Source of the DNA: an uncultured Lachnospiraceae bacterium
GTDB taxonomy: Bacteria > Bacillota > Clostridia > Lachnospirales > Lachnospiraceae
Assembly: GCA_902803745.1 (NCBI GenBank)
Contig: CADCRB010000097.1
Location: 1 to 9,412 of the forward strand
DNA length: 9,412 bases
Direction: 5' to 3'
Both the position numbers and the translations under genes were made by a program. Below are positions 1 to 5,791 of this stretch, piece after piece. The first letter of the stretch is position 1. Every line of letters begins with the position of its first letter. Under the pieces are notes generated by a model. It ran no database searches, had not been told where the DNA came from, and saw nothing but the letters and a program-made list of their open reading frames with translations.

Positions 1-96
1 AAGAAGTACGGCATGGAAGGCAACTATGTAGCAGGCGCAAATATCGCCGGTTTCAAGAAGGTTGCCACAGCCATGGAAGCCCAGGGGATTGTATAG
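1..96 (+). CDS. gdhA: NADP-type glutamate dehydrogenase, C-terminal end (5' truncated by window)
   Basis: Frame 1 is open from the first base and ends at TAG 94-96, giving 31 residues. They include GMEGNYVAGANIAGFKKVA and finish AQGIV. This closely matches the C-terminus I know for hexameric bacterial glutamate dehydrogenases, where the GNYVxGANIAGF(K/L)KVAxAM segment forms the last helix. The enzyme interconverts 2-oxoglutarate plus ammonia and glutamate in the cytosol and is abundant in rumen and gut Clostridia. The catalytic and cofactor domains lie outside the window, so NADP rather than NAD specificity cannot be checked here. A hairpin cluster and an intrinsic terminator follow, so this gene probably ends its transcription unit. 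Confidence 0.85.
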   Translation, partial: KKYGMEGNYVAGANIAGFKKVATAMEAQGIV

Positions 97-109
97 ATTA
101 TGGACCAGA

Positions 110-182
110 CCTCGCTGAAAGCGAGGGCGTGTTCGTGCGAAGCGCGAATTCTTGCGTGCATTTCCAATTTTGCACGCAAGAA
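110..182 (+). repeat. Cluster of three consecutive stem-loops downstream of gdhA
   Basis: Three perfect or near-perfect hairpins follow one another. Hairpin 1 (110-126) pairs CCTCGCT with AGCGAGG around a GAA loop. Hairpin 2 (132-148) pairs TTCGTGC with GCGCGAA, also around GAA, with one G-T wobble. Hairpin 3 (149-182) pairs TTCTTGCGTGCA with TGCACGCAAGAA, a perfect 12-bp stem with a 10-nt loop, and it abuts hairpin 2. None has a T tract directly after it, so they are not classical terminators on their own. Likely roles are an RNA 3'-end stabiliser or a dispersed intergenic repeat of REP type. I see no second copy in this window, so repeat status is unproven; the inverted-repeat structure itself is certain. 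Confidence 0.6.
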
Positions 183-214
183 GTCAAAGATTTGATAAAT
201 ATTAACCATTTTCA

Positions 215-246
215 GGCGGGATGATATATTCATCCCGTCTTTTATT
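215..246 (+). terminator. Rho-independent terminator of gdhA
   Basis: GGCGGGATGA (215-224) pairs with TCATCCCGTC (230-239) over 10 bp, with one G-T wobble and a five-base TATAT loop. The tract TTTTATT (240-246) follows at once. This is a textbook intrinsic terminator on the + strand. It lies about 120 bases past the gdhA stop and ends transcription before the PilZ gene. Confidence 0.85.
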
Positions 247-262
247 ATGCAGGATTTTAGGA

Positions 263-268
263 TATACT
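263..268 (+). promoter_or_regulatory. Possible -10 element for the PilZ gene
   Basis: TATACT at 263-268 matches the sigma-A -10 consensus at five of six positions and lies 37 bases before the chosen ATG, just after the gdhA terminator. The bases 16-18 nt upstream (TTTATT, TTTTAT) are a poor -35. The same 11-mer GATATACTTGT recurs at 7224-7234 in a better-supported promoter before ispG. Moderate to low confidence. Confidence 0.35.
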
Positions 269-304
269 TGTCTGTAGTTGTTTTTATTGTCGCGAGGATA
301 TCCT

Positions 305-1186
305 ATGATACTTGGAGAGATACCGAGAGAAGATAATATCATCATTTCCTTTGAGATAGGAAAAAAGCATTTTGATTTTACGACCTCGCTCCTTCCCAAG
401 ATCGATAAGGAAGAGCCTGATCTTGTCGTTTATTCCGATCCCATAATGATCCAGGGAAGCTGTCTCAAGATAGATAATAACAAATGCCAGAATCAGAGCC
501 TGAAATATTACAATCAGCGCTCCGGAAGGACGCACATCTGGTATAATCCGGAGATAGAGTACAGACCCACTCCCAGAGGGCATTATCACATCAAAAGTGA
601 TCAGGAGAGCACTCTGGAAAACAGACGCAGAGCCCTGAGAGTTCCCATTAAATTTAAGTCGAGCTGTACTATGAGTGATCTGGAGGGTAAGTATCCCTGC
701 ACGGTCTGTGATGTGTCTGTGACCGGAGTCGGCATAAATATAGATATTTCGCTCGCGGAGAAGAATCCGCTCCACAGGCTTGTATATACACGCTTCAGGG
801 ATGAGATCATGGAGAAGGATTTTTTTATCACGGCAAGAGTGCTTCATTCCACACCGCTTGATTCCAGGATATCACGCTGCGGATGCGAGATAATTAACGT
901 CTCACCGTCCATTAATGAATACATCAATCTAAAGCAGATGCATAAGCTTGCAAAGGCCAACCTCTATGATGAGTTTAAGCAGATGACGGTAGCTGATGTG
1001 CCGGATGCAAGCCGTGGGGAGATGGAGAGAGACGGTTCACCTAAATTCAGCGAAAGCTATAAGAGACATCATCCGATCGCATTCCTGAGCCATGGCGATG
1101 TCTGCCCTATATGTGAAAAGGGTCATGTCATGTTTAATGAGGGCGTATTTGTCTGCTCTGAGTGCGAGTCGATCATAGATCCTTAG
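305..1186 (+). CDS. PilZ-domain protein with C-terminal zinc-ribbon-like module
   Basis: This is a 293-residue cytosolic protein with no signal peptide or membrane segment. Residues about 1-105 resemble the variable N-terminal (YcgR/PilZN-like) part of such proteins but I cannot assign them. From about 106 comes a PilZ domain: NRRRALRV supplies the RxxxR switch (R108, R112) and DVSVTG (136-141) is the D/NxSxxG motif, so both cyclic-di-GMP contacts are intact. The C-terminus carries CPIC (267-270) and CSEC (284-287), a paired CxxC arrangement typical of a small zinc ribbon. I chose ATG 305 because GAGGA (294-298) lies six bases before it; an in-frame TTG at 278 would add nine residues but has no such site. 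The gene stands alone between a terminator and the next promoter. The probable role is a c-di-GMP effector, perhaps of motility or surface polysaccharide; the target is not visible. The PilZ call is strong, the metal site is inferred. Confidence 0.85.
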   Translation: MILGEIPREDNIIISFEIGKKHFDFTTSLLPKIDKEEPDLVVYSDPIMIQGSCLKIDNNKCQNQSLKYYNQRSGRTHIWYNPEIEYRPTPRGHYHIKSDQESTLENRRRALRVPIKFKSSCTMSDLEGKYPCTVCDVSVTGVGINIDISLAEKNPLHRLVYTRFRDEIMEKDFFITARVLHSTPLDSRISRCGCEIINVSPSINEYINLKQMHKLAKANLYDEFKQMTVADVPDASRGEMERDGSPKFSESYKRHHPIAFLSHGDVCPICEKGHVMFNEGVFVCSECESIIDP

Positions 1187-1201
1187 ATAATTCTTTCTTT
1201 A

Positions 1202-1230
1202 TTGTCCTATTATTTTTCCGGTGGTATAAT
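1202..1230 (+). promoter_or_regulatory. Sigma-A promoter with extended -10 for the antiporter operon
   Basis: TTGTCC (1202-1207) and TATAAT (1225-1230) are separated by exactly 17 bases. TGG at 1222-1224 gives an extended -10 (TGn). The -10 is perfect and the -35 matches four of six positions. Transcription should start near 1237, leaving a leader of about 60 bases that contains the hairpin at 1254-1280 and the ribosome binding site. Confidence 0.75.
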
Positions 1231-1253
1231 CCGATACTGTTGTATGAGATCAA

Positions 1254-1280
1254 AACAGCAGCCGGCACAGAGCTGCTGTT
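1254..1280 (+). promoter_or_regulatory. Leader hairpin just upstream of the antiporter ribosome binding site
   Basis: AACAGCAGC (1254-1262) is perfectly complementary to GCTGCTGTT (1272-1280), with a nine-base loop. The stem ends three bases before the Shine-Dalgarno AAGGAGG (1284-1290), which itself lies five bases before ATG 1296. It sits downstream of the predicted start of transcription and has no T tract, so it is not a terminator. It could stabilise the 5' end of the mRNA, tune translation or, as DNA, act as an operator. Confidence 0.55.
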
Positions 1281-1295
1281 GCTAAGGAGGACAGA

Positions 1296-2489
1296 ATGGA
1301 AACCACGGAGATACTGCGTCAGCTGGCAGTCATAGTTGTCGCAGCAAAATTGTTCGGGCTGGTGGCAAGAAGGATACATGCTCCGCAGGTCGCAGGTGAG
1401 ATTGTAGCCGGTCTCATCATAGGACCCAGTCTGCTTGGATTTGTTACTTCTTCAGACGTTCTTTCAGGAATGGCGGAGATAGGTGTGATAATGCTGATGT
1501 TCTCTGCCGGTCTTGGCACGGATATGAAGGAGCTGAAGGAAACCGGCGTTAAGGCAACAGTTATCGCCTGCTTTGGCGTCTTTATTCCACTGATATGCGG
1601 TACTGTACTGTATATGTGCTTTTATGGCTTTGCGCCCATAGGCTCAGAGGCATTTTTTAAGGCGCTGTTTATAGGAACAATACTCACGGCTACCTCTGTA
1701 TCAATTACTGTGGAAGCGTTAAAGGAGCTGGGAGTGCTTTCGGGAACCATAGGCACTACCATAATGAGCGCGGCCATCATTGATGACGTGATAGGTATCA
1801 TAGTCCTTACCGTAGTTATCAGCTTTAAGGATCCCAATGCGGACATAATATCCGTCATTCTCCATACCATCCTCTTTTTCGTTTTTGCAGCAGGTGTCGG
1901 CTTTATCATCTATCATATCTTCAAGATCGTGGACAGGCGTTACCCTCATACAAGAAGGATACCTATAATGGGTATGGCGCTTGCGTTCATTCTGGCATAT
2001 GTTGCGGACAGATATTTCTCTGTGGCGGATATCACGGGAGCTTATATTGCGGGAGTCATCCTTTCGTCTCTTGATGATTCCAGCTATATATCAAGGAAGA
2101 TGGATGTGAATTCATACATGATTTTCGGTCCTGTCTTTTTCTTCTTCTTAGGACTTCAGACAAATGTCAGGAACCTTGATGCTACGATAATACTGTTTTC
2201 CATAGGCTTCGTAATAGTAGGGCTGCTGTCAAAGATCATAGGGTGCGGAGGCGTCTCCAGGATAATGGGCTTTGACTGGAGTGATTCGGCCAAGATAGGT
2301 GTCGGGATGATGACAAGAGGTGAGGTGGCGCTGATAGTCGCCCAGAGAGGACTTGCTGCAGGAATGATGGGAGAGGCATATTTTACCGCTGTCATCCTTC
2401 TCATAATAGTAAGCTCCATAGCAACCCCTGTAGTTTTGAAATTCCTGTATGATGTATTTCCCGAAGACAAGGATCATGCCGCGGCATAG
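1296..2489 (+). CDS. CPA2-family cation/proton antiporter (Na+/H+ or K+/H+, NapA/KefB-like)
   Basis: This 397-residue protein is almost entirely hydrophobic, with about 12 probable membrane helices, the full length of a Na_H_Exchanger (PF00999) transport domain. It lacks the C-terminal TrkA-N nucleotide-binding domain of KefB/KefC. Family signatures are PQVAGEIVAGLIIGPSLLG (residues 30-48), TATSVSI (131-137, the unwound-helix region) and IIDDVIGI (161-168), whose D163-D164 pair is the ion-binding aspartate pair of electrogenic CPA2 antiporters such as NapA and NhaA. K313 lies where these carry the conserved lysine, and GMMTRGEVALIVAQRG (337-352) is the typical C-terminal motif. The protein would exchange cytosolic Na+ (or K+) for protons across the inner membrane. 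The start is set by AAGGAGG five bases upstream. It is the first gene of a probable five-gene operon, 28 bases before the chromate genes. Family assignment is firm; ion choice is not. Confidence 0.9.
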   Translation: METTEILRQLAVIVVAAKLFGLVARRIHAPQVAGEIVAGLIIGPSLLGFVTSSDVLSGMAEIGVIMLMFSAGLGTDMKELKETGVKATVIACFGVFIPLICGTVLYMCFYGFAPIGSEAFFKALFIGTILTATSVSITVEALKELGVLSGTIGTTIMSAAIIDDVIGIIVLTVVISFKDPNADIISVILHTILFFVFAAGVGFIIYHIFKIVDRRYPHTRRIPIMGMALAFILAYVADRYFSVADITGAYIAGVILSSLDDSSYISRKMDVNSYMIFGPVFFFFLGLQTNVRNLDATIILFSIGFVIVGLLSKIIGCGGVSRIMGFDWSDSAKIGVGMMTRGEVALIVAQRGLAAGMMGEAYFTAVILLIIVSSIATPVVLKFLYDVFPEDKDHAAA

Positions 2490-2517
2490 ATAAGAACTGA
2501 AGGGGCTGACAGCTGAT

Positions 2518-3075
2518 ATGAAAGAACTTCTGGAATTATATTTTGCTTTCCTGAGAATAGGAGCCGTGAACTTCGGCGGAGGATATGCTATGCTGCCTCT
2601 GCTTGAAGAGGATCTTGTAAAAAAGAAGGGCTGGGTCACAACAGATGATCTTATGGATTATTTTGCGATAGGACAGTGTACTCCAGGGATCATAGCATTG
2701 AATGTCTCTACTTTTATAGGGAATAAGAAAAAAGGCATTGCGGGTGCGGTGGCAGCTACCACGGGATTTCTTACCTGCCCCGTTATCTTCATCCTTGTCA
2801 TAGCCATGTGTCTGACAAATTTTGCGGATCTTCCTATAGTGCAGAATGCCTTTGCGGGTATTAGGGTCTGTGTCTGCGTGCTGATCCTTGAAGCCGTAAT
2901 GAGGCTTTGGAAGAAAGCCATTGTTGATAAGCCGGCATTTGTTATATATGCGGTAATATTTCTTCTGATGGCATTTGGAGGGGTTCTGCCTGTCAAGGTT
3001 CCCGCAGCAGTCCTCGTAGTGGCTGCAGGGATAGCAGGGATCCTTATCCGGGGACACAGGGAGGCTGTCAAATGA
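2518..3075 (+). CDS. Chromate transporter subunit, N-terminal-half type (CHR family)
   Basis: This 185-residue integral membrane protein is half the length of classical ChrA (about 400 residues), as expected for the short, paired CHR proteins common in Clostridia. NFGGGYAMLPLL (18-29) is the hallmark motif near the start of the CHR domain, and QCTPGIIALN (53-62) is the second conserved loop. Four to six hydrophobic segments follow. The GLRPA motif of the family is degenerate here (GIRV, about 114-117) but intact in the partner gene. A purine-rich AAGGGG lies 12 bases before the ATG, rather far, but no other start keeps the conserved N-terminus. Its stop overlaps the next start in ATGA, so the two subunits are translationally coupled and probably form a heterodimer. 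The family is linked to chromate efflux; in gut anaerobes the natural anion is unknown. The chrA symbol is withheld because function is untested. Confidence 0.9.
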   Translation: MKELLELYFAFLRIGAVNFGGGYAMLPLLEEDLVKKKGWVTTDDLMDYFAIGQCTPGIIALNVSTFIGNKKKGIAGAVAATTGFLTCPVIFILVIAMCLTNFADLPIVQNAFAGIRVCVCVLILEAVMRLWKKAIVDKPAFVIYAVIFLLMAFGGVLPVKVPAAVLVVAAGIAGILIRGHREAVK

Positions 3076-3647
3076 ATAAATGGCTGCTTCTTTTTCTGGA
3101 ATTTTTCAAGACAGGGCTTTTTTCCGTCGGAGGAGGTCTTGCCACTCTTCCTTTCCTGTATGAGATATCGGATAAAACGGGCTGGTTTTCGCATGCGGAT
3201 ATTGCAGATATGATCGCGATATCCGAATCTACTCCGGGCGCTATCGGCATAAATATGAGCACCTATGCCGGATATCAGACGGCAGGTATCCTTGGAGGAA
3301 TAGAGGCTTCGCTTGCTCTGGCCCTTCCCTCTTTTATCGTCATCCTTGTGGTGGCGGCTTTCCTGGACAGATTTAAGGAAAACAGATATGTAGAGTCTGC
3401 ATTCTACGGGCTGAGGCCTGCGTCGATCGCCATGATCTCAGCGGCCGGTCTGAACGTTGTAAAGATCGCGATCATCAATATACCGGCATTTCTTGAAGGA
3501 TATGATCTTTCAAAGCTTATTATCTGGAAGGGGCTTATCCTTGCAGTGGTACTATTTGCCGCAAGGCGCAGACTTAAGCTCCATCCTGTGTTTTTTATCG
3601 CAGTTTCAGCTGTTATAGGCATAGTATTCAGATTCGCGGGAGTATAG
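3072..3647 (+). CDS. Chromate transporter subunit, C-terminal-half type (CHR family)
   Basis: This second 191-residue half-size CHR protein shares the layout of its neighbour. FFKTGLFSVGGGLATLPFL (11-29) is the N-terminal signature, ESTPGAIGINMSTYAGY (52-68) the conserved loop, and YGLRPASIAMI (112-122) the GLRPA motif that the partner lacks. About five to six membrane helices are visible, ending in a short basic-hydrophobic tail. The start ATG overlaps the previous stop (ATGA at 3072-3075), and the phosphatase gene begins four bases after this stop, so all three are on one transcript. Paired with the previous protein it should form one antiparallel transporter in the inner membrane, equivalent to a full-length ChrA. 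Substrate (chromate, sulfate or another oxyanion) cannot be told from sequence. Confidence 0.9.
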   Translation: MNKWLLLFLEFFKTGLFSVGGGLATLPFLYEISDKTGWFSHADIADMIAISESTPGAIGINMSTYAGYQTAGILGGIEASLALALPSFIVILVVAAFLDRFKENRYVESAFYGLRPASIAMISAAGLNVVKIAIINIPAFLEGYDLSKLIIWKGLILAVVLFAARRRLKLHPVFFIAVSAVIGIVFRFAGV

Positions 3648-3651
3648 CATA

Positions 3652-4428
3652 ATGGACGAAAAGAGTGTTCTGGAAGCAGTAAAGGATGCCGCAAGATCGG
3701 CCGGACGAATAATGAAGAGCGCAGAGCGGCCAAAGATAATGGAAAAAGGCGGACATGCCAATTTCGTGACCGAGACCGATGAGAAAATACAGCAGTTTCT
3801 GATGGGAGCATTGGCTGATGTTCTGCCTCAGGCTTCCTTCCTTGGTGAAGAGGACGGTCAGGATGTATTTACGGAAAAGATGGAGCGAGGGTATGTCTTT
3901 GTAATTGATCCCATAGACGGCACATCAAACTTTATCTACGGCTATTATCCCTCTGTGGTATCCATTGGTATCCTTAAGGACAAAAAGCCTTATATGGGCG
4001 TCGTATATAATCCCTATGATGACATGCTCTTCGAGGCTGTCAGCGGGAAAGGCGCTTTTATGAACGGGAAGACAATAATGTCTTCCGATGCGCCCTTTTC
4101 TGATTCTCTTGCCGTATTCGGCACAGCGCCGTATTATACCGAGCTTCAGGATGAGACCTTCAGGATAGCAAGGGAGCTTATGGACTGCTGTGTCGATATC
4201 AGGCGTTCGGGTACTGCTGCATGGGATATGTGCTGTGTGGCAATGGGGAGATGCTCCCTGTATTTTGAAATGAAGATACAGCTTTGGGATTATGCTGCAG
4301 CTGCGCTTATTGCTTCCGAAGCCGGATGCACTGTCACGGATATTAAAGGGGAGCCTCTGTCATATATGGGAGCTTCCTCTGCTCTGTGCAGGGCGAGGGG
4401 AGTGAAGGAGATACCCTACCGGATCTGA
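3652..4428 (+). CDS. Inositol monophosphatase family protein
   Basis: This 258-residue cytosolic protein has the normal length of the family. Metal-site motifs are intact: GEEDG with E66, VIDPIDGTSNF (84-94) with D86 and D89, and LWDYAAAALIASEAG (211-225) with D213. The E66 to D86 spacing of 20 residues matches human IMPase (E70, D90). These enzymes are Mg2+-dependent, Li+-sensitive phosphatases acting on inositol 1-phosphate, fructose 1,6-bisphosphate, NADP(H) or 3'-phosphoadenosine phosphate. Sequence alone does not decide which, though the WD motif reads WDYAAA rather than the usual WDxAAG. Start ATG 3652 lies four bases after the chromate-transporter stop, with GGGAG (3638-3642) as binding site inside that gene. 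Co-transcription with ion transporters is clear, but a functional link is not obvious; Li+/Na+ sensitivity of the family is one speculative connection to the antiporter. Confidence 0.9.
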   Translation: MDEKSVLEAVKDAARSAGRIMKSAERPKIMEKGGHANFVTETDEKIQQFLMGALADVLPQASFLGEEDGQDVFTEKMERGYVFVIDPIDGTSNFIYGYYPSVVSIGILKDKKPYMGVVYNPYDDMLFEAVSGKGAFMNGKTIMSSDAPFSDSLAVFGTAPYYTELQDETFRIARELMDCCVDIRRSGTAAWDMCCVAMGRCSLYFEMKIQLWDYAAAALIASEAGCTVTDIKGEPLSYMGASSALCRARGVKEIPYRI

Positions 4429-4493
4429 CTCCTGCTAAAGGAGAAGGCTCATAGGCTGTTATCACAGACATAACCTGCGGGGGAATATATTAA

Positions 4494-5669
4494 ATGATAC
4501 AGACAATAAAACTATATGATGATAAACCGTATGACAGGGAATTTACAGCGAAGATAATCAATATCGCAGAAGCCGGTGAAGGATTTTTAGATATAGTCCT
4601 TGACCGTACGCTTTTCTTTCCTGAGGAGGGCGGTCAGACCTGCGACAATGGATATATCTGTGATCTTAAGGTCGCCCACGTGTCGATAGATGACGGTGTC
4701 ATAACCCACAGGATACAATGCGCCGCCACGGCTTTAAGCGAGGGGGAAGAGGTACAGGGCAGGATAGACTGGGAGCACAGGTTTTCAAATATGCAGAATC
4801 ATTCCGCGGAGCATATCCTTTCCGGGCTTTTGCATAATATATGGGGTTCGGAGAATGTGGGCTTTCATCTTTCTGATAATATAGTTACCCTCGATACCTC
4901 TAAGGAGCTTGAAGCTGATGAAATAAAAAGACTTGAAAAAAGCGCCAATAAAGTCATATACGATAATATACCGGTTGATTGCAGATATTATGAACCTTCA
5001 GAGCTTAGCGCTATCGAGTATCGCAGCAAGAAAGAGCTTAAGGAGGATGTGAGGCTCGTCACCATCCCCGGGGTAGATGTGTGCGCCTGCTGTGCCCCTC
5101 ATGTGTCACGTACCGGCGAGATCGGTATCATCAAGATAATAAAGGCGATCAGGTATAAGGGAGGAATGAGATTTACCTTCCTGGCCGGATGCCGCGCTTA
5201 TGATCATATTACCGCCCTGCAGGATATGACGGATAACGTATCGCATCTCCTTTCTGTAAGCTCTGACAAGCTGGATGAAGCAGTGAGCCGTCTGATGAAG
5301 GAAAATGAAGAATATAAGATAAAGCTTAAAAACGCGGCCGCGGCAAAACTCGGGCAGGAGATTAAAGCTCTTTCAAAGGATTCACGCAATGCGGTCCTTT
5401 TTACGGATCCGATAGATAATATCGTTCAGAGAAATGCAGTCAATGATCTCGCAAGATCCCATTCCGGAGTCTGCGCTGTTTTTTCATCGGACGGAGCCGG
5501 AGGCTATAATTATATAATCTCATATCCTGAAGGCGATGCAAGAGATATAGCAAAGCTTATGAAAGAAAAGCTCACATCAAAGGGCGGAGGCTCAAAGGAT
5601 ATGATACAGGGCAATGTAAAGGCATCGGAAGAGGAAATAAGAAGAGTCCTTGATTTTCAAAATGAATAG
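4494..5669 (+). CDS. Long-form alanyl-tRNA editing protein (AlaX-L)
   Basis: This 391-residue protein is a free-standing homologue of the editing half of alanyl-tRNA synthetase. FFPEEGGQ (41-48) is the conserved N-terminal motif. NHSAEHILSG (102-111) gives the HxxxH zinc ligands H103 and H107, and CCAPHVSRTGEIG (199-211) gives CxxxH (C199, H203), completing the tRNA_SAD site. RFTFLAG (226-232) closes the editing domain. A coiled-coil-like linker (about 245-295) leads to a DHHA1-like C-terminal domain with GGGSKDMIQG (364-373), which marks the long AlaX class. It should hydrolyse Ser-tRNA(Ala) (and perhaps Gly-tRNA(Ala)) in the cytosol, protecting translation fidelity. GGGGGA (4479-4484) lies nine bases before the ATG. 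It follows the phosphatase by 65 bases with no terminator, so it is probably the last gene of the operon. Confidence 0.92.
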   Translation: MIQTIKLYDDKPYDREFTAKIINIAEAGEGFLDIVLDRTLFFPEEGGQTCDNGYICDLKVAHVSIDDGVITHRIQCAATALSEGEEVQGRIDWEHRFSNMQNHSAEHILSGLLHNIWGSENVGFHLSDNIVTLDTSKELEADEIKRLEKSANKVIYDNIPVDCRYYEPSELSAIEYRSKKELKEDVRLVTIPGVDVCACCAPHVSRTGEIGIIKIIKAIRYKGGMRFTFLAGCRAYDHITALQDMTDNVSHLLSVSSDKLDEAVSRLMKENEEYKIKLKNAAAAKLGQEIKALSKDSRNAVLFTDPIDNIVQRNAVNDLARSHSGVCAVFSSDGAGGYNYIISYPEGDARDIAKLMKEKLTSKGGGSKDMIQGNVKASEEEIRRVLDFQNE

Positions 5670-5678
5670 TGGTAGTAT
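5650..5678 (+). promoter_or_regulatory. Candidate promoter for the Ig-like protein gene
   Basis: TTGATT (5650-5655) and TAGTAT (5673-5678) are 17 bases apart, and TGG precedes the -10 as an extended TGn element, as in the promoter at 1202-1230. Each hexamer matches four of six consensus positions. It spans the end of the AlaX gene and would leave a leader of about 105 bases. Plausible but not strong. Confidence 0.4.
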
Positions 5679-5694
5679 TTAGTCGTTTTCTGGA

Positions 5695-5715
5695 GCGGAT
5701 GAGTTCTTCATCTGT
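5695..5715 (+). other. Leader hairpin between AlaX and the Ig-like gene, followed by a T-rich tract
   Basis: GCGGATGA (5695-5702) pairs with TCATCTGT (5708-5715) over 8 bp, two of them G-T, around a five-base loop. The run of T comes only about 20 bases later, in a pyrimidine-rich stretch (about 5727-5766) that ends just before the ribosome binding site AAGGAG (5774-5779). It is therefore a poor intrinsic terminator; it may be an attenuating or stabilising leader structure. The rest of this intergenic stretch holds nothing I recognise. Confidence 0.35.
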
Positions 5716-5791
5716 GATCCCAACGCATTCATTCATTTTTTCTGTTGTTTTTATCTTATTTTTTGTAATTCCAAAGGAGAACTGAATAGCT

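Noticed and set aside
278..304. TTG at 278 as start of the PilZ protein, nine residues longer
   Set aside because: No ribosome binding site lies before it, whereas ATG 305 has GAGGA six bases upstream; the extra residues add no recognised motif.
284..847. Long open frames on the minus strand across the PilZ, chromate, ispG and polC genes
   Set aside because: They lie opposite genes with clear family motifs, have no recognisable protein motifs and no convincing start sites.
1254..1280. Hairpin read as the terminator of the PilZ gene
   Set aside because: It lies downstream of a strong promoter, has no T tract and is followed immediately by a ribosome binding site.
4429..4493. Possible regulatory element between phosphatase and AlaX (GTTAT/ATAAC at 4458-4474, CTCCT/AGGAG near 4430)
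   Set aside because: Stems of only five base pairs, no T tract and no promoter match; expected by chance in a gap of this size.
5695..5766. Hairpin plus T-rich stretch read as the AlaX operon terminator
   Set aside because: About 20 bases separate the stem from the first long T run, and the stem needs two G-T pairs; kept only as a weak leader structure.
5745..5771. TTGTTT...TAATTC as promoter of the Ig-like gene
   Set aside because: Spacing is 15 bases and the implied transcription start would fall within or after the ribosome binding site.
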